The notes beneath the pieces are model-generated. The model did no database searches and was not told the DNA's origin. It worked only from the letters and a program-made list of their open reading frames with translations. From Sinorhizobium sp. B11 (GTDB lineage: Bacteria > Pseudomonadota > Alphaproteobacteria > Rhizobiales > Rhizobiaceae), in the NCBI GenBank assembly GCA_039725955.1, contig CP091033.1, forward strand, positions 1,426,001 to 1,490,000: a DNA stretch of 64,000 bases. The letters run 5' to 3'. Each line of letters opens with the position of its first letter. Positions within the stretch are counted from its first letter, which is position 1. The translations under genes and the position numbers were made by a program. Below, one piece after another: positions 34,734 through 45,043 of this stretch.

Positions 34734-35680
34734 TTGAAGACGGCCCGGTATGGCTCGACATTTTCCTTCGTCACGATCGTGATCGGAACGGAAATGCTCT
34801 TTTCGACGCTCTGCCCTGCTGTCAGCTTGGCAAGAGCTTCGACCGCGGCCTTGCCTTCGCCGGCAGGATCCTGCTGGACGACAGCAACGACGTAGCCGTC
34901 GTCGAGACCCGAAATCGCCTGAGCGGTCAGATCCCATCCGAAGACCTTGATACTGTCCTGCTTGCCCTGGCTCTGGACAGCGGCGATGGCGCCGAGCAGG
35001 GCCGGTTCGCCAGTTGCGTAGATCGCCGTCATGTCGGGATTGCCGGTAATCAGGTTCTCGGCAGCAGCAAGTGCATTGTCCTGGATGTTCTGGCCGTCGA
35101 CGACGCCCGAGGTCTCGATGCCATCGCCCTTGATGGCGTCCTCGAAGCCCTTCTGGCGGACGTTCTGAATATAGGAGTTCAAGGCGCCGACGATGCCGAC
35201 CTTGGCCTTGCCGCCCATGTTCTTCTTCACGTAGTCGAGGAAGTAGGCACCCATATCGGCGCCGGCCTTGCCGTTATCGACGCCGATCTGCGATTTCTGC
35301 GGTCCATCGGGAAGGATTGCATCAATGGCGACAACGGGAATGCCGGCGTCCGAAGCCTGTTTGACCGCCGGCATGATGCCATTGACGTCAATTGCGACAA
35401 CGATCAGGCCATCGACCTTCTGCTGGATGTAGTTTTCGATCGCGCTGTTCTGTGCGGCCGCTTCATTGTTGGCGTTGAAGATGACAAGCTTGTCACCGGA
35501 GGCATCAGCCGCCTTCTGCGCGCCCTCATTGATCTGGTTGAAGAAAAGGGCCTGCTGATTGATCTGCACCAGCGCATAGGTCTTGCCCGCAGCGTGAGCG
35601 AGCGAAGCTCCAAGTGTGGCGCTGGCAAGCGCGGTGAAGGCAAGAGCGGCGCTGAACGCCCGACGTCTGATCTGTTTCAT
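34730..35680 (-). CDS. Periplasmic sugar-binding protein, ribose/fructose type
   Basis: A 316-residue binding protein with a clear signal peptide (MKQIRRRAFSAALAFTALAS, cleavage near AHA-AG at residue ~31) and the two-lobed RbsB-like fold: NNEAAAQNSAIENYIQQKVD and VVAIDAILPDG in lobe 1, and IYATGEPALLGAIAAV in lobe 2. GAGGATGAGAAC before the ATG is the ribosome site. It follows lacI by 20 bases and leads the transport genes. The ligand may be a sugar, sugar alcohol or nucleoside-like compound, as no family feature narrows it. Confidence 0.92.
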   Translation of the reverse strand: MKQIRRRAFSAALAFTALASATLGASLAHAAGKTYALVQINQQALFFNQINEGAQKAADASGDKLVIFNANNEAAAQNSAIENYIQQKVDGLIVVAIDVNGIMPAVKQASDAGIPVVAIDAILPDGPQKSQIGVDNGKAGADMGAYFLDYVKKNMGGKAKVGIVGALNSYIQNVRQKGFEDAIKGDGIETSGVVDGQNIQDNALAAAENLITGNPDMTAIYATGEPALLGAIAAVQSQGKQDSIKVFGWDLTAQAISGLDDGYVVAVVQQDPAGEGKAAVEALAKLTAGQSVEKSISVPITIVTKENVEPYRAVFK

Positions 35681-35700
35681 GTTCTCATCCTCTGGTTTCG

Positions 35701-36738
35701 TTATCGTTGCTTATTATGGGTCGACGGCGGCGCAACGGAGTTCCGCACGACGATTTCGACTGGCACGAGTTCCTCGGTGGCGAGCGACTTGCTCTCCTGC
35801 CAGTTTGTTTCAAGAAGAAGGGACAGGGCACGCCGGCCGATGGCGCGCACCGGCTGACGGATCGCCGTTAAAGGCGGCGCAAAAAGGTGTAGCGGACTGA
35901 CATCGTCAAAGCCGACGATCGACAGGTCTTCAGGGATCGATATTCCCTTCTCTCTGAAGACTTCGATCATGCCGATGGCGATTTCGTCGGAGCTCGCGAA
36001 GATTGCGGTCGCTGGCTTGCCTTCTTCCAGGAAGCGGCGCGCCATGTCCCGCCCGCAGGCGACCGTATATTCGCCGCTGTAGCGCCGGATCGAGGCATCG
36101 CCGCCGAAATGCTCCTGCAGGCCCCTATGCAGTCCGTTGAAACGGCGCTGCGTGCTGATCATGGCATCGGGACCGCCCACATAGAGCACATTCCGATGGC
36201 CGAACTCCGCCAGATGGCGCCCCGCCAGATGGCCGCCCTGAAAGTTGTCACAGAAGAGCTTCGGGACACTGGCAAGCGGAACGTCTTCGTCGACGACGAT
36301 GACCTTGCCTGTTCGATTGATGAGAGCTGCGAGATCGCCGTTGTCGGGATGGTTGGTGACGAAAACCAGGCCGTCGACATGATTATGCTCGAGCAGCCGA
36401 AGATAGGTGACTTCACGGCCGGTCCGGTTGAGAGTCGCGTAGAGCGAAACGGCCAGCCCCCGATCGTTTGCCTCCTCTTCGACCGCCGCCACCATGGTCG
36501 CGAAGAACGGGTTGGCGATATCGGGCACGACCAGCCCGATCATGTCGGAGCGGCCGCGGCTCAGCCGCCGCGCGTGAGGGTTCGGCTGGTATTTGAGGGA
36601 AGCGATAGCGTTTTCGATACGCTGCTTGGTGAGGGCAGGCAAATCCAGCGAGCCGTTCAGCATGCGCGAGACCGTCGTCACCGATACGCCCGCCGCTTTC
36701 GCGACATCCTTCAACCCTGGAGTTCTCGCTTGCGTCAT
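35701..36738 (-). CDS. LacI-family transcriptional regulator
   Basis: A 345-residue repressor. The N-terminal helix-turn-helix and hinge are clear (LKDVAKAAGVSVTTVSRMLN; hinge PNPHARRLSRGRSD), followed by the periplasmic-binding-like effector domain (IGLVVPDIANPFFATMVAAV). It is the first gene of the leftward transport operon and lies directly behind two tandem operator-like sites, so it probably represses itself and the whole cluster until its inducer arrives. Confidence 0.92.
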   Translation of the reverse strand: MTQARTPGLKDVAKAAGVSVTTVSRMLNGSLDLPALTKQRIENAIASLKYQPNPHARRLSRGRSDMIGLVVPDIANPFFATMVAAVEEEANDRGLAVSLYATLNRTGREVTYLRLLEHNHVDGLVFVTNHPDNGDLAALINRTGKVIVVDEDVPLASVPKLFCDNFQGGHLAGRHLAEFGHRNVLYVGGPDAMISTQRRFNGLHRGLQEHFGGDASIRRYSGEYTVACGRDMARRFLEEGKPATAIFASSDEIAIGMIEVFREKGISIPEDLSIVGFDDVSPLHLFAPPLTAIRQPVRAIGRRALSLLLETNWQESKSLATEELVPVEIVVRNSVAPPSTHNKQR

Positions 36739-36744
36739 CAGTTT

Positions 36745-36771
36745 GTAAACCGCTTTAGTAAAACGCTTTAC
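36745..36771. promoter_or_regulatory. Tandem LacI-type operators before lacI
   Basis: Two near-palindromes share one base: GTAAACCGCTTTAG at 36745-36758 and GTAAAACGCTTTAC at 36758-36771. Each has the central CG and inverted arms expected for LacI-family sites; centres are 13 bp apart. They sit just upstream of the lacI start at 36738. Confidence 0.7.
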
Positions 36772-37090
36772 TTACACTCCATGAGAAGAGAATGCCTGTC
36801 AAGAGCCGTTATCAGCTGCGGAAGATCTGGTTTGGGAGGCTGACTGATTTGCCCACGGGCTACGTCGCTTCGACTGCCAGTCGAAGGGTTTGTTGAATCA
36901 GTTGGTTAGCTTCCGGCAAGAACAAGACCAATGCCTTCCTTCTTGAGGTGGCGGGCCGCAACGCACTGCGCAAACACGCCGCTCAATCCGGATTATCTCC
37001 GCAAACTCACCGGGAACTGCTGGCCGACCGACGAGTTGTGTACCGAAACTCCGACCGCATCTGCGACGCGAAAGTCAAAAGGAACAGAAA
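36772..37090. other. Intergenic region, lacI / SDR
   Basis: About 320 bases beyond the operators, before the rightward SDR gene. An AAAGGA ribosome site for that gene is visible at its end. I see no gene, and no perfect GGAAC-N16-CGTT stress promoter, although a loose GGAAC occurs near 37013. Confidence 0.4.
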
Positions 37091-37948
37091 ATGGCCAATT
37101 ACCCGACCCCACCCTTCGATACGCCGCGCCAACCCATGCCGGGCACGACCGACGCGATGTCGCCGGTACCGGACCACGGCGAGCAGACCTATCGAGGATC
37201 TGGCCGACTGACCGGCAGGAAAGCGATTATTACCGGCGGCGACAGTGGTATCGGACGAGCCGTTGCGATTGCCTATGCCCGTGAGGGCGCAGATGTTCTC
37301 ATCGCCTATCTCGACGAGGACGAAGACGCACGCGAAACCCAGAAATGGGTCGAAGAAGCAGGGCGAAAGGCCATTCTCGTCTCCGGGGACCTGCAGCATC
37401 CCGAACATTGCCGGCACATCATCGAAACCGCGCGCGGCAAACTTGGCGGTATCGACATCCTCGTCAACAATGCGGCCCATCAGGCAAGCTTCAAGGATAT
37501 TGGCGAAATCAGCGATGACGAGTGGGAACTGACCTTCAAGGTCAATATCCATGCGATGTTCTACCTGACCAAGGCAGCGGTCCCGCATATGAAAGCGGGC
37601 AGCGCGATCATCAATACGGCGTCGATCAATGCCGACAGTCCGAGTCCGCACCTGCTCGCCTATGCGACAACCAAGGGGGCGATCCAGAACTTCACGGCGG
37701 GTCTGGCCCAAATGCTTGCGGAAAAGGGCATCCGTGCCAATGCGGTCGCGCCAGGCCCAATCTGGACGCCGCTCATTCCCTCGACGATGCCGGACGAAGC
37801 CGTCAGGAATTTCGGCAAACAGGTGCCGATGCAGCGACCTGGGCAGCCCGCCGAGCTTGCAACCACCTATGTGATGCTTGCCGATCCGCTGTCGAGCTAT
37901 GTTTCGGGAGCAACGATTGCGGTGACAGGCGGCAAACCGATCTTGTGA
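37091..37948 (+). CDS. Short-chain dehydrogenase/reductase with N-terminal extension
   Basis: A 285-residue SDR of the YghA/glucose-dehydrogenase-like group. After a ~38-residue Pro-rich extension (PDHGEQTYRGSGRLTGRKA) comes the cofactor motif GGDSGIGRAVAIAYA, then NNAA and the active-site Ser with YATTK. It ends in the typical SYVSGATIAVTGGKPIL. These SDRs are often induced by general stress and sit near catalases, as here. The substrate is unknown; a sugar or aldehyde is usual. AAAGGA lies seven bases before the ATG. Confidence 0.9.
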   Translation: MANYPTPPFDTPRQPMPGTTDAMSPVPDHGEQTYRGSGRLTGRKAIITGGDSGIGRAVAIAYAREGADVLIAYLDEDEDARETQKWVEEAGRKAILVSGDLQHPEHCRHIIETARGKLGGIDILVNNAAHQASFKDIGEISDDEWELTFKVNIHAMFYLTKAAVPHMKAGSAIINTASINADSPSPHLLAYATTKGAIQNFTAGLAQMLAEKGIRANAVAPGPIWTPLIPSTMPDEAVRNFGKQVPMQRPGQPAELATTYVMLADPLSSYVSGATIAVTGGKPIL

Positions 37949-38251
37949 GCTCGGGCATTGCGGCCTGCACTGTCGGCGGGGGCGTGAATACCATTCTTCG
38001 ACGCTCGTGCTCGTTCGAAGGTCCACCTCAATATTTACAGACGGCTGAGCGAGCGCCGACCTGGGACCTTCGTCTCAGTACGATTAGGAACAATGACGCC
38101 GCGCAGACATTGGGAATGCGTCCGCGCCCGGTAGCACCACCAAGACGCCAAAGCACCGCGATGCGGGCCAGATCGAACGCTCCGACATGAGCGGACCGGC
38201 CCCGAGGCAGCATTTCCAGTTGGCAATTCACATATATCGCAAGGGAACGAC
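37949..38251. other. Intergenic region, SDR / catalase
   Basis: About 300 bases between two rightward genes. It holds the catalase ribosome site (AAGGGA) at the end. No other feature could be supported. Confidence 0.4.
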
Positions 38252-40393
38252 ATGATGGCCAAGAAATCTTCGACGACCGCCGGGAAAAACACAGCGACGA
38301 TCCATGACCAGAAACTCCATCGCGGCGAAGGGGGCGAGCTTCATCAGTTCGCCGAAGATGGGCATCCGGTTCTGACAACAGCCCAAGGTGGCCCTGTAGC
38401 AGACGATCAGAACAGCCTGCATGTCGGGGCACCCGGACCTGCACTCATCGATGACTTCCACTTCCGAGAAAAGATCTTCCATTTCGACCATGAGCGCATT
38501 CCCGAACGCGTGGTCCACGCCCGCGGCTATGGTGCGCATGGTTTTTTCGAGACTTATAAATCCCTTGCGGACTACACGCGGGCCGACATTTTCCAGCGCC
38601 CGGGCGAAAGGACACCCGCCTTCGTGCGCATTTCAACAGTCGCCGGCAGCAAAGGGTCCTTCGATCTTGCGCGGGATGTTCGCGGTTTTGCCGTGAAGAT
38701 GTACACCAAGGAAGGAAACTGGGATCTCGTCGGCAACAACATCCCGGTTTTCTTCATCCAGGACGCCATCAAATTTCCCGACGTGGTCCATTCCGTAAAG
38801 CCGGAGCCAGACCGGGGTTTTCCGCAGGCACAATCCGCCCACGACAACTTCTGGGACTTTATCAGCCTGACGCCTGAAAGCATGCATATGATCATGTGGG
38901 TCATGTCTGACAGGGCGATTCCCCGATCCTTCCGCTTCATGGAGGGCTTCGGCGTCCATACTTTCCGTTTCGTCAACGCTAAGGATCGGTCGACATTCGT
39001 CAAGTTCCACTGGAAGCCGAAGCTTGGGCTGCAGTCCGTCGCCTGGAACGAGGCGGTCAAGATCAACGGCGCTGATCCAGACTTCCATCGCCGCGATCTC
39101 TGGCAGGCAATCCAGTCGGGTAATTTTCCGGAATGGGAATTGTGCGTCCAGCTATTCGATCAGAAGTTCGCCGACACGTTCGATTTCGACGTGCTTGATC
39201 CGACAAAGATCATTCCGGAAGAAATCCTCCCTGTTCAGCCGATCGGCCGGCTGGTGCTCGATCGCATGCCCGACAATTTCTTCGCCGAAACAGAACAGGT
39301 CGCCTTCATGACGCAGAACGTTCCGCCGGGGATAGACTTCAGCGACGATCCGCTTTTGCAGGGCCGGAATTTCTCCTATCTGGATACACAGCTCAAGCGC
39401 CTCGGCGGCCCGAACTTCACGCACCTGCCGATCAATGCGCCCAAGTGTCCCTTCCACACCTTTCAGCAGGACGGCCACATGGCGATGCGCAATCCGGCCG
39501 GCCGGGTCAACTACCAGCCAAACTCCTGGGGCGAAGGTCCGAGAGAATCGCCTCAGAAAGGCTTTCGACATTTCGCGTCCGAGGAACAAGGCGCAAGGGC
39601 CAGGCTCCGTCCGGAGAGCTTCGCCGACCATTACAGCCAGGCGCGTCAGTTCTACATCAGCCAGACGCCGCCCGAGCAACGGCATATCGCCATGGCGCTC
39701 ACCTTTGAACTCAGCAAGGTCGAAAACCCTGTCATCCGCGAGCGGATGGTATCTCATCTGATCAACATCGACGAAACGTTGGCAACCACCGTCGCAGAAG
39801 AATTGGGATTGCAGTCGCTGCCGAAACCGGCTCAGGCCGCTATTCCAACGCGTCAGAACCTGGAGCCCTCACCCGCGCTCAGCATCGTGAAACGCGGTCC
39901 TGGACGCTTCGAGGGGCGCAAACTTGGCATCCTCATTACCGACGGTGTCGATGCCAAACTGCTCAAGGGCGTGACAACAGCTCTAACCAAGCAGAAAGCG
40001 GTCTTCGAGCTGATTGCTCCGAAGGTCGGTGGCGTGACGGCTTCGGACAGCACTTGGATCGAAGCGCAGCATATGATCGATGGCGCACCGTCGGTGCTTT
40101 TCGACGCGATAGCACTTTTGACCTCACCGGCTGCTATCGAAGACCTCGTCAAGGAGGCCACAGCACGTGACTTCGTCGCCGATGCTTTCCAGCATTGCAA
40201 GTTTATCGGCTATGATCCGTCGGCGCTGCCGCTGCTAGAAAAGGCGGGAATTTCCGAAAGCATCGACGAGGGCGTCTTGAGCTTGCCTGGAGAAGAGGGC
40301 ATTGCCGCGTTCGTCACCGAACTCGGCAAGCTGCGTGTCTGGGGCCGGGAACCCTCCGTCAAGCTTGGCAAGGCTTCACCGCCGACAAAATGA
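38252..40393 (+). CDS. katE: Large-subunit monofunctional catalase (HPII type)
   Basis: A 713-residue clade 2 catalase, which decomposes hydrogen peroxide. The active-site His lies in [16 protein letters not shown], the Asn in the [16 protein letters not shown] region, and the heme-ligand Tyr in [15 protein letters not shown]. Beyond residue ~560 the C-terminal flavodoxin/amidotransferase-like domain of large catalases is present ([20 protein letters not shown]). The first of two adjacent ATG codons is used, with AAGGGA upstream. Its pairing with the SDR suggests a stress role. Confidence 0.94.
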   Translation: MMAKKSSTTAGKNTATIHDQKLHRGEGGELHQFAEDGHPVLTTAQGGPVADDQNSLHVGAPGPALIDDFHFREKIFHFDHERIPERVVHARGYGAHGFFETYKSLADYTRADIFQRPGERTPAFVRISTVAGSKGSFDLARDVRGFAVKMYTKEGNWDLVGNNIPVFFIQDAIKFPDVVHSVKPEPDRGFPQAQSAHDNFWDFISLTPESMHMIMWVMSDRAIPRSFRFMEGFGVHTFRFVNAKDRSTFVKFHWKPKLGLQSVAWNEAVKINGADPDFHRRDLWQAIQSGNFPEWELCVQLFDQKFADTFDFDVLDPTKIIPEEILPVQPIGRLVLDRMPDNFFAETEQVAFMTQNVPPGIDFSDDPLLQGRNFSYLDTQLKRLGGPNFTHLPINAPKCPFHTFQQDGHMAMRNPAGRVNYQPNSWGEGPRESPQKGFRHFASEEQGARARLRPESFADHYSQARQFYISQTPPEQRHIAMALTFELSKVENPVIRERMVSHLINIDETLATTVAEELGLQSLPKPAQAAIPTRQNLEPSPALSIVKRGPGRFEGRKLGILITDGVDAKLLKGVTTALTKQKAVFELIAPKVGGVTASDSTWIEAQHMIDGAPSVLFDAIALLTSPAAIEDLVKEATARDFVADAFQHCKFIGYDPSALPLLEKAGISESIDEGVLSLPGEEGIAAFVTELGKLRVWGREPSVKLGKASPPTK

Positions 40394-40448
40394 GACAGCC
40401 GGGACGCGGCAGCCAGCGTGTCCGGACCTTCGCTAGGCGCGCGTCGTC

Positions 40449-40781
40449 TCAACCACCCGCACCAGGCGGCGCATCGTTCTCGAAGAATTCCCGGTACTGG
40501 ATCGTTTCGTCTTCATTGGTATCCAGGCTGGATCCGGAAGGCTGGCTGAAGCGGACACCGGGTCCTCCCGGACTTGAATAGTCTCCGTCGAAAAACGAAA
40601 CACCTGCCTGATGGACGGCGTTGATGATTGCGTCAATTGCCCGCTTTTCCGTCTTCAACTGCCCGGACACGGCTTCAAGCTCCTGGATCAGAGGCAATGA
40701 AACCCGTGCGGCATCGGCAAGGTCCTTCTGCTCCCATCGCAATAGCGCGCGCGCTGCGCGCAGCTGTTCGCTTGTAATCAT
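40449..40781 (-). CDS. XRE-type helix-turn-helix regulator
   Basis: A 110-residue protein with an N-terminal Cro/C1-type helix-turn-helix: ITSEQLRAARALLRWEQKDLADAARVSLPL (read in parts), followed by a linker and a C-terminal tail rich in Gly, Pro and acidic residues. Length and order are like the small XRE proteins found near stress genes in rhizobia. A GGAG is present upstream of the ATG. It converges with katE. The target is unknown. Confidence 0.8.
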   Translation of the reverse strand: MITSEQLRAARALLRWEQKDLADAARVSLPLIQELEAVSGQLKTEKRAIDAIINAVHQAGVSFFDGDYSSPGGPGVRFSQPSGSSLDTNEDETIQYREFFENDAPPGAGG

Positions 40782-41067
40782 CGCACCGCATGCTCCAGCT
40801 GAATGTCTGACGAGGGATTGACCGGTCCGAGGACGAGTATCGCTTCCGCGGAGATCGCCGTGCCCCGCTTGGCGCTTGTTCCAATCATCGACATATTCCT
40901 TTTATCTTTGCAAAGCGCAAAACGGCAAAGATTGGCCAGGGTTCCCCTCGAAAGGAGCAGCGACGATAAGATCGGCGGTAACGGCTGATGGAGGGAAGCA
41001 GATCGTTGCCGAAACTCGTTTGCCGCAATCGCGCGAAAAATGAACCTCGCAAAGACGTCGAAGCTGG

Positions 41068-43122
41068 TCAGCCCTTCGTCGGAATTTCCAGGCGCACGAC
41101 ATTTGCCGATTGGACTACAGAGGTTTTCGCCTTTTCGAGGCTGGCGGCCAGATCCTCGATCTTAAAGGGCTTCGGGACAACCGGACAGCCGACCTCCGTA
41201 CCGGCCTCAAGCCTGTCGCTGTAGCCGGTCATCAGCACGACGGGTAGAGATGCGTTTCTGCGGCGGATCTCCTCGGCAAGCTCGATACCCGACATGCCCG
41301 GCATCATGATGTCACTGACGATCGCTTCGATTTCAGGATGGCGGCCCAGGATCTCGATTGCCTCAGGTCCACCTGCGGCCAGGAAGATCGACGGCACGAT
41401 GCCCTCGAGCGCCAGTCGCACGGATTCAAGCGATGTCGGTGTGTCGTCGACGATCATGATCGCATGGGGAAGATTCGCGGGGGGTGCTGGATCCGGACGT
41501 GCCGCACGCGGCTCGCTCGATCGTGGTAAAAGCAAGGTAAAGGCGCTGCCGTGACCGGCCAGGCTTGCGACCTTGACCGCACCGCCGCTGCCGGTGGCGA
41601 AACTGTGGACCTGCGTCAAACCAAGGCCTGAGCCACCATTTTTCTTGGTGGAAAAGAATGGCTCAAACACCCGCGCGAGATTTTCCGGGGCAACGCCTGT
41701 CCCGGTGTCAGAAATCGTCAGCGCCACGAATGGGCCCTGCAGCCCCGGATCCTCTGTGGCTGCGTTGAGCACATTGCGGGCGGAAATCGTCACCTTTCCA
41801 CCTCCCGTCATGGCTTCGCGCGCATTCGTCAGGATGTTGATCAGGGCGATTTCAAGCCCGGCAGGATCGACGTGAACCGGCCAGGTATCTTCCGGTATCC
41901 TGATCTCCATCACGATTGTGTCGTTGATCGCTTGACGCAACAGCGGAGACAGGTCGGCAAGCCTGACGTCCAGTTCGATCTGGGAGGCACCTTGGTTGGA
42001 GCGCCTTGAAAACGACAGCAGCCTTTGCGTGATCGCCTTTCCTCGTGCCACGCCATCGCTCATGTGCATCAGAAGCTGCGTCACGCGCTGTTCGTCGTTT
42101 CGCCGTCTCTTGATGCCCTCAACCCCTGACTGGAAGACCATCAGGAGATTGTTGAAATCGTGAGCAGCCTGCCCCGTCAGCTTGCCAAGCGCATCCATCC
42201 GCTGCCAGTTGGCCATGCTCTCGCGCTCCCGGTTCCGGGCGCGCGCCTCCCTGTAGAAGAGAAACACGGCCGAGCCGGACAACAGAAGTGTGAAACAGCT
42301 CGCCGTCACAAGCAGCATGGTGGCCCTGCGCGCCAGCCTCTCATAATCGGAAACCGGCAGGCCAACCCTTACCCGCCAAGGCGTGTCGGCAAGCGCGACT
42401 TCGGCGACACGAAGCTCCAATCCGCTCTTGACGGTGGCCGTCCCGAAGTCATTGCCGGAAAAGCTTGCGAATTCGCTCGCCGGATTGCCGGCAAGCGCGG
42501 GATCGCCGGTCGATGCAACCAGACGATCCTGCCCATCGACGATCCAGGCCGACCATGATCCTGGAAGTCCATTGGCATAAAGCAGTTTCGTCACGATCGT
42601 CGGACGGATCACCACCGAAAGGACCGCTTTCAGACGATCGCTCCTCTGGATCGGAGCGCGCAAGGCAAAGGCCGCCTGGCCTTTCGGCCCGATGGCGATA
42701 TTGCCGACCACCGCGACACCCGTGCGAACCAGGGCGTCATGGCTTTCCATGTCCACAACATGCGTATCGGCGGAGGGGTCGAGCGGCGGAAATGACAGAA
42801 CCACTTCGCCCTTCTCGTTGGAAATCCGGATCTGCTCCCATTCCGGCACCCGATCGCGCAGACGCCGCGCAGTCTCGGCAAAAGCGGCGCGCGGTATGGG
42901 GGGATCGAGCCGAGGGGAATCGGCGACGATCGAAAGCAGCTGGATCTGGCTCGCGAGTTCGCGTTGAAGCGTGGCGGCCAACGTCGCTGCCCGGCCGCGA
43001 ATGTCATCGTCGAGAGCAGCCTGCTGCTCCTTGATGAAGAACCTTCCCATCAGCGCTGCCAGTATGATGACCGGAATGAGCGACGCCGTGATGAGAAGGA
43101 GCGCTGGCCGGGTTTTATTCAA
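41068..43122 (-). CDS. Hybrid sensor histidine kinase with C-terminal receiver
   Basis: About 684 residues. It has a first membrane helix (ALLLITASLIPVIILAAL), a periplasmic cache-like sensor of ~240 residues, a second helix (TMLLVTASCFTLLLSGSAVF), a HisKA dimer with the phospho-acceptor in LTGQAAHDFNNLL, an ATPase domain (ILTNAREA, DTGTG, GGSGLGL) and a receiver with phospho-Asp in SDIMMPGMSG and Lys in VPKPF. The start is taken as the TTG at 43120-43122 because GGAG precedes it and the first helix follows at once. No response-regulator gene adjoins, so its receiver may pass phosphate to an unlinked phosphotransfer protein. Confidence 0.88.
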   Translation of the reverse strand: MNKTRPALLLITASLIPVIILAALMGRFFIKEQQAALDDDIRGRAATLAATLQRELASQIQLLSIVADSPRLDPPIPRAAFAETARRLRDRVPEWEQIRISNEKGEVVLSFPPLDPSADTHVVDMESHDALVRTGVAVVGNIAIGPKGQAAFALRAPIQRSDRLKAVLSVVIRPTIVTKLLYANGLPGSWSAWIVDGQDRLVASTGDPALAGNPASEFASFSGNDFGTATVKSGLELRVAEVALADTPWRVRVGLPVSDYERLARRATMLLVTASCFTLLLSGSAVFLFYREARARNRERESMANWQRMDALGKLTGQAAHDFNNLLMVFQSGVEGIKRRRNDEQRVTQLLMHMSDGVARGKAITQRLLSFSRRSNQGASQIELDVRLADLSPLLRQAINDTIVMEIRIPEDTWPVHVDPAGLEIALINILTNAREAMTGGGKVTISARNVLNAATEDPGLQGPFVALTISDTGTGVAPENLARVFEPFFSTKKNGGSGLGLTQVHSFATGSGGAVKVASLAGHGSAFTLLLPRSSEPRAARPDPAPPANLPHAIMIVDDTPTSLESVRLALEGIVPSIFLAAGGPEAIEILGRHPEIEAIVSDIMMPGMSGIELAEEIRRRNASLPVVLMTGYSDRLEAGTEVGCPVVPKPFKIEDLAASLEKAKTSVVQSANVVRLEIPTKG

Positions 43123-43507
43123 CGGACACTCCGGGTGTGTTCTTCGAACCCTATCAAATAATCCAGGGCGGGAAACTTGCAATGCCAAGTTGGAATAAGA
43201 CTGACCTTTCCCCTGAATAAGCGGCGACAGCAGAGCCGTGTCTCCGCTCGACTTTCAAATCGGCGTGCTTCGACCCGCAGGATCGCGCTAGCGGCCAGGT
43301 TAGGAGCTGAGGAGGCGGCTTTGCTGGCCCTAGGAAATCCGAAACGCCTCAGTCGTGGTTGACACTACGCGACGGCGGCGCGGGCGGTTTCGCCAATTGC
43401 TGCCGGTCCGGAGGGAGTTCCTCGCCAGCGCCAATACAGCCACAGATTGCTGCAAGGATTTTTTGCACGGAGAGCCAAGGTCGCCGACGCCAACGCCGAT
43501 CGAAGCA
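43123..43507. other. Intergenic region between two sensor-kinase genes
   Basis: About 385 bases between two leftward kinase genes. Open frames here look like chance. I see no hairpin, repeat or RNA gene. Confidence 0.4.
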
Positions 43508-45043
43508 TCATCGTGCAGCGATAGACAACAGGGCGGTGAAGACGGTACCGCGTGCCCGTTCGGTGCCGTAGGTCCCATCCATCTGGCTGACGAAGGATTT
43601 GATCAACCGGCTTCCCATGCCGGTTTCTGTCGCAACCGGCTCATAGCCAACGCCATCATCCGCCACTTCAAGCAGGACCTTGCCCTCGGGATGCTTGAGC
43701 AGCCTGATGCGGATATGACCGTCGGTCCGGTCGACGAAGGCGTATTTCATGCTGTTTGTCAGAAGCTCGTTCAGCAACAATGCAAATGGCGTCGCCTTGT
43801 CCGCATCGATCCTGATATCGTCGATCTCGAAGGTCAGCTTGATGTCGCGATCATGCAACCCGACCAGCGTGCGCACCAGGTTGGGAACGAACTGCCGCGC
43901 AGTGACGCTGCTGAACTGATCGAAGCCATACATTTGCTCGTGCACCGCCGACATGGCGACGATCCGCTCGTTCACTCTCTGGACGGTTTCAGGCCGCAGG
44001 CCCTGTAGACGGATGAGCGCCATCACGGTCTGCAGATTGTTTTTCACCCGGTGATGAATTTCCCGCATCAGGACCTGATTGGTTCGAAGCGCCTCGGCAA
44101 GTTCGGCGGTGTGGCGCGCATCCGCATGCGCCAGGTGCAGGATCTTCAACCCGCCAACCACGGCGGCGCAAAGCGCCAGGAGAACGATCAGCGCGGCAAT
44201 TGAGACATCGGTCCAGAACGGCTTGAGAATTGTGCCGGTGTCGACCGATGCGATGGCGACGAATGGTGTGCGCTCGACGATGCGGTATGCCACCAGCCTT
44301 TTGACTTGGTCGACAGGGGAGACAGACACATAGGAGCCCGATGTCGCTTTGCGCATATAGTCGGTGAAAAGGATATAGTTACCGAGATCGATGACTTCTT
44401 TCGGTTCGGGATATCTGGCGATCAGCTTTCCGTCACGTCTCAAGAAGCTCACCGTCGAGCCTGGTCCGAGCGAGGCGGCGTCCCAGATCGATCGCAGCAT
44501 TCCGACATCGAACGCCAGGATCGCGACGGCTTCGAACTTATCGTTCCTCTCGATGCGCGCAGCCGATAGGAAGACGTGGCGATCCGTATTGCGCATGACG
44601 GTCATCGCCGACGTATGGTCCTCTGCGCCATTGGCCAGGCGGCGGAAATAGGTTTGATCAACGATGTCTGCGGGGCTGCTTTCGCGATCGGTGGAATAGA
44701 GCAGCCTCCCATCCGCAGCGACCACATAGGCGGTTGCCGTGGTCGGCAATGCAGCCGTCGCGGCGTTGAGCCTTCGGATACGCGCGTCGTCCGGCAATGC
44801 CTCAGCCACTCCGAAGGCATCGTCCATGCGGTAAAGGGTCTGGCGCGCCAGAGAATTGATCCAGATCGCGTTGGCAGCAACGATCTTGGCTGTGGCTGTG
44901 ACCTGATCCTCTCCACGCCTGACGGCGGACATGTAGCTCGAATGCAGCCAAAAGCCCAGGACAAGCGAGAGCGCAAGGAACATTAACACGATGGCGGCCA
45001 TCGCAGCTCTGCCGACGATCGTGAAGCCTTTCGTGAGGCCCAT
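43508..45043 (-). CDS. Sensor histidine kinase, HisKA_2 type
   Basis: A 511-residue membrane kinase. It has a helix at residues ~10-33, a periplasmic double-cache sensor (~35-290), a second helix (DVSIAALIVLLALCAAVVGG), the HisKA_2 phospho-acceptor box LMREIHHRVKNNLQTVMALI, and an ATPase domain (LLLNELLTNSMKYAF, VADDGVGYE, GMGSRLIKSF). This class is abundant in Alphaproteobacteria, where several members feed the PhyR-NepR-EcfG general stress pathway. A link to the stress-type promoter 640 bases to its right is attractive but unproven. Confidence 0.9.
   Translation of the reverse strand: MGLTKGFTIVGRAAMAAIVLMFLALSLVLGFWLHSSYMSAVRRGEDQVTATAKIVAANAIWINSLARQTLYRMDDAFGVAEALPDDARIRRLNAATAALPTTATAYVVAADGRLLYSTDRESSPADIVDQTYFRRLANGAEDHTSAMTVMRNTDRHVFLSAARIERNDKFEAVAILAFDVGMLRSIWDAASLGPGSTVSFLRRDGKLIARYPEPKEVIDLGNYILFTDYMRKATSGSYVSVSPVDQVKRLVAYRIVERTPFVAIASVDTGTILKPFWTDVSIAALIVLLALCAAVVGGLKILHLAHADARHTAELAEALRTNQVLMREIHHRVKNNLQTVMALIRLQGLRPETVQRVNERIVAMSAVHEQMYGFDQFSSVTARQFVPNLVRTLVGLHDRDIKLTFEIDDIRIDADKATPFALLLNELLTNSMKYAFVDRTDGHIRIRLLKHPEGKVLLEVADDGVGYEPVATETGMGSRLIKSFVSQMDGTYGTERARGTVFTALLSIAAR

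Noticed and set aside
34523..35857. Long open frame of about 440 codons on the plus strand
   Set aside because: It lies opposite the clear binding-protein and ATPase genes, has no family motifs and arises from the GC-rich codon pattern.
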